DNA of 64,000 nucleotides, from NCBI GenBank assembly GCA_008921705.1, contig VFFE01007605.1, positions 3,349,351 through 3,413,350 of the forward strand. Direction: 5' to 3'. Of this stretch, positions 58,701-64,000 are shown piece by piece. Every line of letters starts with the position of its first letter. Position 1 is the first letter of the stretch. The position numbers and the translations under genes were made by a program. Below the pieces are notes generated by a model that searched no databases, was not told the DNA's origin, and was given only the letters and a program-made list of their open reading frames with translations. The DNA comes from Burhinus oedicnemus (Eukaryota; Chordata; Aves; Charadriiformes; Burhinidae).

Positions 58701-61700
58701 TACATTTCACTTTTACTATCCAGGAAATCAGGTATTTTAAAATATTTATAGTTTAATTTTCATTTAACACCAGTGCATATTATTCAGCAAAGTCAACTGT
58801 CCTTGGCTGCAGCTCAGTTGTATACAGGGTGAATAGAGAAAGCTTTATCTGAGCAGGGTGGTTTGAGTTACGGAAAATTAATTTGCAACGTGGAGATGAA
58901 AAATGTGATAACTCTTAAACAAATTTAAATGCTACAAAAGTAATAGAAAGGGAAAAGGGATATTTCTGCGGCTCCAACACAGACTACTGCTAATGTTAGA
59001 AGGAGAAGGGGGATGCTCTGACACTTATAACTCAGACTTGGGAAACCTATGCTTGGTTTCCAAATGGGGAGCTGTACAGCTGCGGGCCAAGGTGGACAAA
59101 ACATTGGTCTGCGATTTTCCAGATCACAGTCAGTTTAGGAAACCTGCGATGAGCCGCAGTGGGTGAGATTTTATTGGCTTTTATTGTCCTTGAAAAGCTG
59201 GTATGCTGAGCAAAGAGAAATCTGGCTGTCAGCTGGTACTCGCTTGGCCCCAATTTTCTGCCTAAATCTCAAGGCAGCGATGGTGGCCAGGGCTGGGGTG
59301 AGGAGGGTGGTGTGATCTGGCAGATGTCCTTGCTCTGAAGGGGAAGGAGCAGATCCTCCCAGGCTGAGCTGCCATCAGGAAGGTGAAGGTTGCAGGTGGG
59401 TGGTGGGAAGGTCCTGTGGGTATTGCCAGCAGTGGGGCTGGGTTATTGAGAGCACCTGACAGCCCCAGAAGAGGCTCTGGCTTCCCCTCCCCACACTGTG
59501 CTCCCCTGCTCGGGAAGGTAAGCAGTTTCCTAACCCAGCAAAATGTTTCCTCTTTCTTTTTTCTGGCTTGATTTTCAGTCATTTTGGGGCACTGAGCTGG
59601 TTTACCATTCAGCCAGACCAGTGCCAGAGCTGGCTCAAGGCAAGCGATGGGAGTGTTTAGGACAGAGATGGGAACGTTCCCTGTTCTGTAGCAGCAAACT
59701 GTTAATTTGGTTTCTCATAAAGCTGTAATTATGCTATTTTGTAAAACCAAGTCTGAACAAGAGTATTTTACATTGTAGAGTCCGGGTAAGTGACTGGTTG
59801 CTGCAGTCTCAGCATAATTTTGGTTTTTTGTTGCTGAGAGGCGAGGCTGGCCTGAGGATTTGAGGTTTCTTTTGGCTTGGGTTGGTTTTTTTTGGGTTGT
59901 TTTCTTGGAGGGAATCTATGAGCGGGCTCACCGGGGAGTCTAAGGGGTGGTGCTGCCCCGTTGCAGTGATGGTGTGTGCACGGTACCTGCTCGGCCACGC
60001 AGCTTCCCTCTCCTGTCCCAAAGCCAAAGGGAAGCTGCCTTCCGTGCTCCTGTGAGGCTGAGCAGCTTTATGGCAGCGCTAAATCCTTGTGTAAGGCTGA
60101 TAGAGCAGTAATCTTCAAGGCCGTTTATCTCAGGCAGCACAAAGCAGCAGAACTAATAACATCATTCTTCCACCTTTTCTTTTACAATCAAGTGTCCTGT
60201 AAGGAGGAGTCCCTATGCTGGTTTTTGTTAAACTTTCCTGATGTAGAGCATATGACTGCCCTCATGGTAAGAAAAAATTGTTAATTTCAGAACTTCTCAG
60301 CTTCACTGTTTCCAATATATCTAATTAGAAAGGGAAGAATTTACGTCTTTTCTGTAATTGGTCCTTAAATCATTATCAAAATAATTTAGCAGTCTCCTTA
60401 AACTTATTTTTAATTACAAGGTCTATTGCCTTGTTATGTTATTGACACTGAAAATCACTAATCTTGGTAATTTCCTATCTTTATTAAAATGAAAATACAA
60501 AGGTCGTGTTATCCTTATTGAGGTGCCCTCATTGAGGTTTTATTAAAGATTAAGTGAAACCAGATTTAATCACTTTGTACTATTCTGTAAACAATGTTGA
60601 AACGGATGCGATTAAGCTATTTGAGGAAGCTGTTGGGGTTAAGAACTGAAGTTCAGGTTCACAGACGTACTAAGGATGCTGAAATATTTCAAATTCAGAT
60701 TACATGAATTAGGAGAGTCTTGTGTTTGTTGATCATAAAGCTGATACTCATCAGCTAGCTCTGCGAGGCAGTGGAATGATATTGTATATTTTTGTCAGCA
60801 CCTTGCTGACAAATTCTACCAGTTAATCTAGAATAGGCTTTAATTTCTAATATGTGCTGATGGTGAATCCCAACAGCTGGAACGTTCCGTGTTGTTTGAG
60901 GAGGGAAAGAAGGTGGAAGTAAAAGGTGTAATGGCATCGTGCAGAAATTCAGCCACAGTCTCCCAGGCAGGGATGTTACATTTTCAGTATCATTTATGGG
61001 AAAGATTATCTGCATTTGACGAGGTGCTCTCTAGGGAAGGAAAAGCGTCCTTGATCCTATTCGAGGACAGAGGGTTTGGGCTGGATCCTACCACAAAATG
61101 ACAAAAAGGCTCTGTGACACGTTATCTTAGCGGTATTGGGGCAGTTTGAGAAGCAACCTTCTTTTGGGCTCTTTGCTATTACGTGTAGCTTCATTTAAGA
61201 TACGTGACTTTATACCGAGGTGGCTGCGGTGGGCTCACACGGCAGTGCGGTGGCTCTAGGGGAGGTGGTGGCATCTGAAGTGCTTTCCTGTGGCTGCGTG
61301 GTTTGTGATGTTGAGGTGGTGGTTAGCTTTGACCAAAAAGCCTACTGCAGGCTCGCCAGCAGGAGCAACTGTCGGCTAACGGGCTGTGCAGATGTGCCTG
61401 TCTGGGATCTCCTCTCCTACTGGGAACCAAATGAAGACGGTCCTTCCAGAGAGTAATAAGATGTAAATATTTGAGAGTCCTGGTATCATCCTGGCTCTGA
61501 GTAAGCGGTGGAAAGCCCTGGAGCAGCTATGTACACTTTATATACTGCATGCTCCGGCTGTTCGTGGCTGACACCTGCGGGACAGGCTCTTCTGCACCGT
61601 GTCAGAGATGAAAGTACCATCTTCTTGACTGTGACGTTATAGGAGTCCCGACTTGCTCCTTTTGTCAGCTCCGTGCCTGATTTCTCACTCTGGAGGTCAA

Positions 61701-64000
61701 GAAATTGCAAGAGGTTGGATGCATTTGCCTGACTCTCCCTCTTCCCGCTTCCTTAACAGTCACGTGCTGGTGCGACAGGTTTAGGGGAGTTTTGCTGACT
61801 CGGGAGGTTTCCTGCCCATCCAGGTCAGAGGGTCCCAGGAGCCTGAGCCCTGTGTGGGGAGGTGAAGCTGGGAAGCGTACGTTCACCCTTGGTGACCTCT
61901 GGACGTATGTGTTAAAAGACGGACCCTCAGAAACACGGCTGATCTGTCCTCGTCATCCTTGGTCTGCCTGGGACTGATTTGCAGAAGGAGCTTATTTTTA
62001 AAAGAAAGCCAGGACAAAGGACTGGGTGGTTTCTTTATCTCCCCAGCCCAGAAAAGCCCTATGCTCATCCTTTCTCATTTCAGCATGAATATTATGGGTA
62101 TCACAGTACAAATGAGATGCGTTCTGTTGCTGGGCGGGTGGTGGCTGTGAGAACAAGAGGATCCCGCTGTCTTCCATGGCACTTGCCCGGAGCACTGCCT
62201 GCTCCCTGCCTGGGACTCTGCTGGTGGGTGAGCAGATAAAGCATTAAATGAAAGTTGTATTACAGAAAGAATTTAGTGGTGAGGCAGAGGAAGGTATTTT
62301 AACTGGCAATCAAGCTTACCTCGCTGGTGCTGTGAAACCATCATTGCTGAGGACAACTTTTCTCAAGTAATACCCAGAAGAAAAATAATCATCCACTTAG
62401 GTATTAAAATAATTTCTTTTTCCCTGCTTTTCCTGCTGCTGCCCTGCTTTTGGAGAAGCAGCCAGCAGGGGGGAGTGTGACTGCGCCATGCAATGCAGCC
62501 TTCCAGCCAGCAAAAAGCTGGAGAACTGCAAAATAAGTTCAGAAATGAGTGTTGGGATCCCTTCGGCCGTACGCTGACACGGTGAGACAGACGGTGTGAT
62601 CCCGTAAAGCACACGCCTTCGCTCTCAGCTGCTTGCTTGGAGGATGAGGAAGGATAGGTCTGGATCGCATTGTACCACTGAGCATGTTGTCCAGTGGGCT
62701 CTGGTTGCACCTGCGGGTGCTGGATCCGCACGGATGCGGTGGTGGGATGAGGCTGGAGAGGCTCCGGGAGCCCCTCTGCTCGACGAGGCGAGCACTGGTA
62801 TGAAGGACAAGGTGAACTGGGGTACTGGCCCATAGCGGGTCCTGCATGGTTCCTGCACTGAGGCGACAGAGATGCTGAGGGGTGTTTACTTACTCTTTTT
62901 AATTTAATTAAAAAAACCCTCAAGAAATTGATTTTTTTCCTTGGGTGTGTTCTTCTTACAGTGCATCCCCAAACCTGTTGTTTTTTTTTTTTTTTAATGC
63001 TGAAAAATGTGGGTCTCTAACATCATGATCTCTTGTATAGTAATCCTTCCGAGCTGTAATAATATCTGTATAAGAATAAAAATAGTCTTTAATCTTGTGG
63101 GGCTCAGCAAAATAACCTCCAACTTTGAAATCACAGAGATTTTCTCTAACCCTATGGAAAATAAATCTGTTTCCTCAGCCCAACATACATTTCTGTTACT
63201 GTGCAAGAGGAAGACATTGGAAAACAAAGATACCAATCTCCCTCAGTGTTACTGCATGGTAACAGAAATATATAAAAAGAAAAAATGTTGCTAATTATGG
63301 GATTATAATATGATGAATTTTACCTGACAGCATCTAACCTTTTCCAGAGCAACATACAAATGATTGCTACATGCTTGAGTAAAAAGTATTTAGAAATAGA
63401 TCACCAAAACACTAGTTAATAGATTAATTACACGCATGCTGCTAATACCCATTTCTTTGTTGAACTTGGTGTCTGAAAAGTGGTTATTTTATATCTGTAA
63501 ATAGTTTGCTTGCCTAATTACTTGCTTAGCCATTTCTCCTTGCAATTACTCACGTGCGCAGTCATTGTATGGGAATTGCTAATGCCTGTGGAGCAGCAAT
63601 GTTGGGCAAGAACGTGTCTTAGAAGAGGTGGAAGAGGCTCAGAACAGAGAAGAAACATTTCTCCATTTGAGAAAGACATAAAAGTTCCCAAGCTAACAGC
63701 TGCTTGGTCTCAGGTGATCTCCAGTTAAGTTCTCCTTCCTTCCCCAGTGCTAAAGGAAATGCTAAAGTGACCAGTGCTGAAAATGACCCCAGCCCAGTGA
63801 CCATCACTGTGGGATTTGAACACCTTCTGCAGTATCCATGTGTCATCCTTTCTTCTTCAAGTCTTCATGTGCTCCGTATGGATCCTCCAATGGCTGTTGA
63901 GCCACCAAAGGCCATACGAACCCTTTGAGGGCTGTCGAAGATGCACAGATGCTATGTTCAGTGTATAACAGCTGAGAGCAAGAGACCGTCTCCCATCCCC
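55790..64000. other. Non-coding right flank
   Basis: 8.2 kb of AT-rich then mixed sequence, GC-richer at 59270-59520 and 62560-62830. No CR1, gene or splice-flanked exon is recognised. By synteny the next gene should be FSTL4, but no follistatin or immunoglobulin-like exon is visible. Confidence 0.6.

Noticed and set aside
1..64000. CRISPR arrays, operons, ribosome binding sites, insertion sequences
   Set aside because: The window is a vertebrate nuclear genome with introns and CR1 LINEs. No prokaryote-type feature is present.
1..64000. tRNA, rRNA or snoRNA genes and endogenous retroviral LTRs
   Set aside because: I scanned for tRNA B-box-like cores, C/D-box pairs and TG...CA LTR pairs with primer-binding sites and found nothing convincing. 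A tRNAscan/Infernal and RepeatMasker run would be decisive.
55790..64000. FSTL4 exons expected by synteny
   Set aside because: No Kazal, EF-hand or Ig-like coding segment flanked by splice sites was recognised. The gene probably starts beyond the window.

Overview
The window looks like bird genomic DNA. It has compact vertebrate genes, several CR1 LINE fragments with the typical avian 3' tail (ATAGAATCA / ATTCTATGAT octamer-like ends), and two old MIR/CORE-type SINE relics. The encoded proteins are almost identical to those of other vertebrates, so the species cannot be fixed from sequence alone. Gene content and order (VDAC1 followed head-to-tail by C5orf15/KCT2) match the human 5q31 neighbourhood, where the same two genes are neighbours. 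Synteny therefore predicts TCF7 beyond the left edge and FSTL4 beyond the right edge. I see no exon of either inside the window.

Layout. Positions 1 to about 31,700 are non-coding, with four minus-oriented CR1 fragments (one retains the end of the reverse-transcriptase frame), one plus-oriented CR1 tail, a MIR-like SINE, a 33-bp minisatellite, a TA-rich microsatellite and a 20-bp perfect palindrome. At 31,729-31,770 a 22-base A run abuts a 20-N assembly gap, followed directly by GC-rich DNA (31,771 to about 32,330). That GC-rich DNA is the best candidate for the VDAC1 CpG-island promoter, and the non-coding first exon may be partly lost in the gap. VDAC1 coding exons run from 38,301 to 47,052 on the plus strand: eight exons, 283 codons, all canonical GT-AG introns, with a poly(A) signal at 47,904. 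About 1.2 kb further on, a strong CpG island with a perfect NRF-1 motif heads the C5orf15/KCT2 gene (three coding exons, 49,185-54,345, 285 codons), with poly(A) signals at 54,663 and 55,755. From about 55,800 to 64,000 I see no gene.

The two genes act separately. VDAC1 is the main metabolite channel of the outer mitochondrial membrane. KCT2 is a single-pass type I membrane protein with a tyrosine sorting signal like that of TGN38. Both are widely expressed in other vertebrates, which fits CpG-island promoters. No previously undescribed system is evident. The observations most worth following are the probable loss of VDAC1 exon 1 at the gap, Ser in place of the second VDAC1 cysteine, a lineage-variable repeat in the KCT2 ectodomain, and one unrecognised charged ORF at 22,993-23,289.
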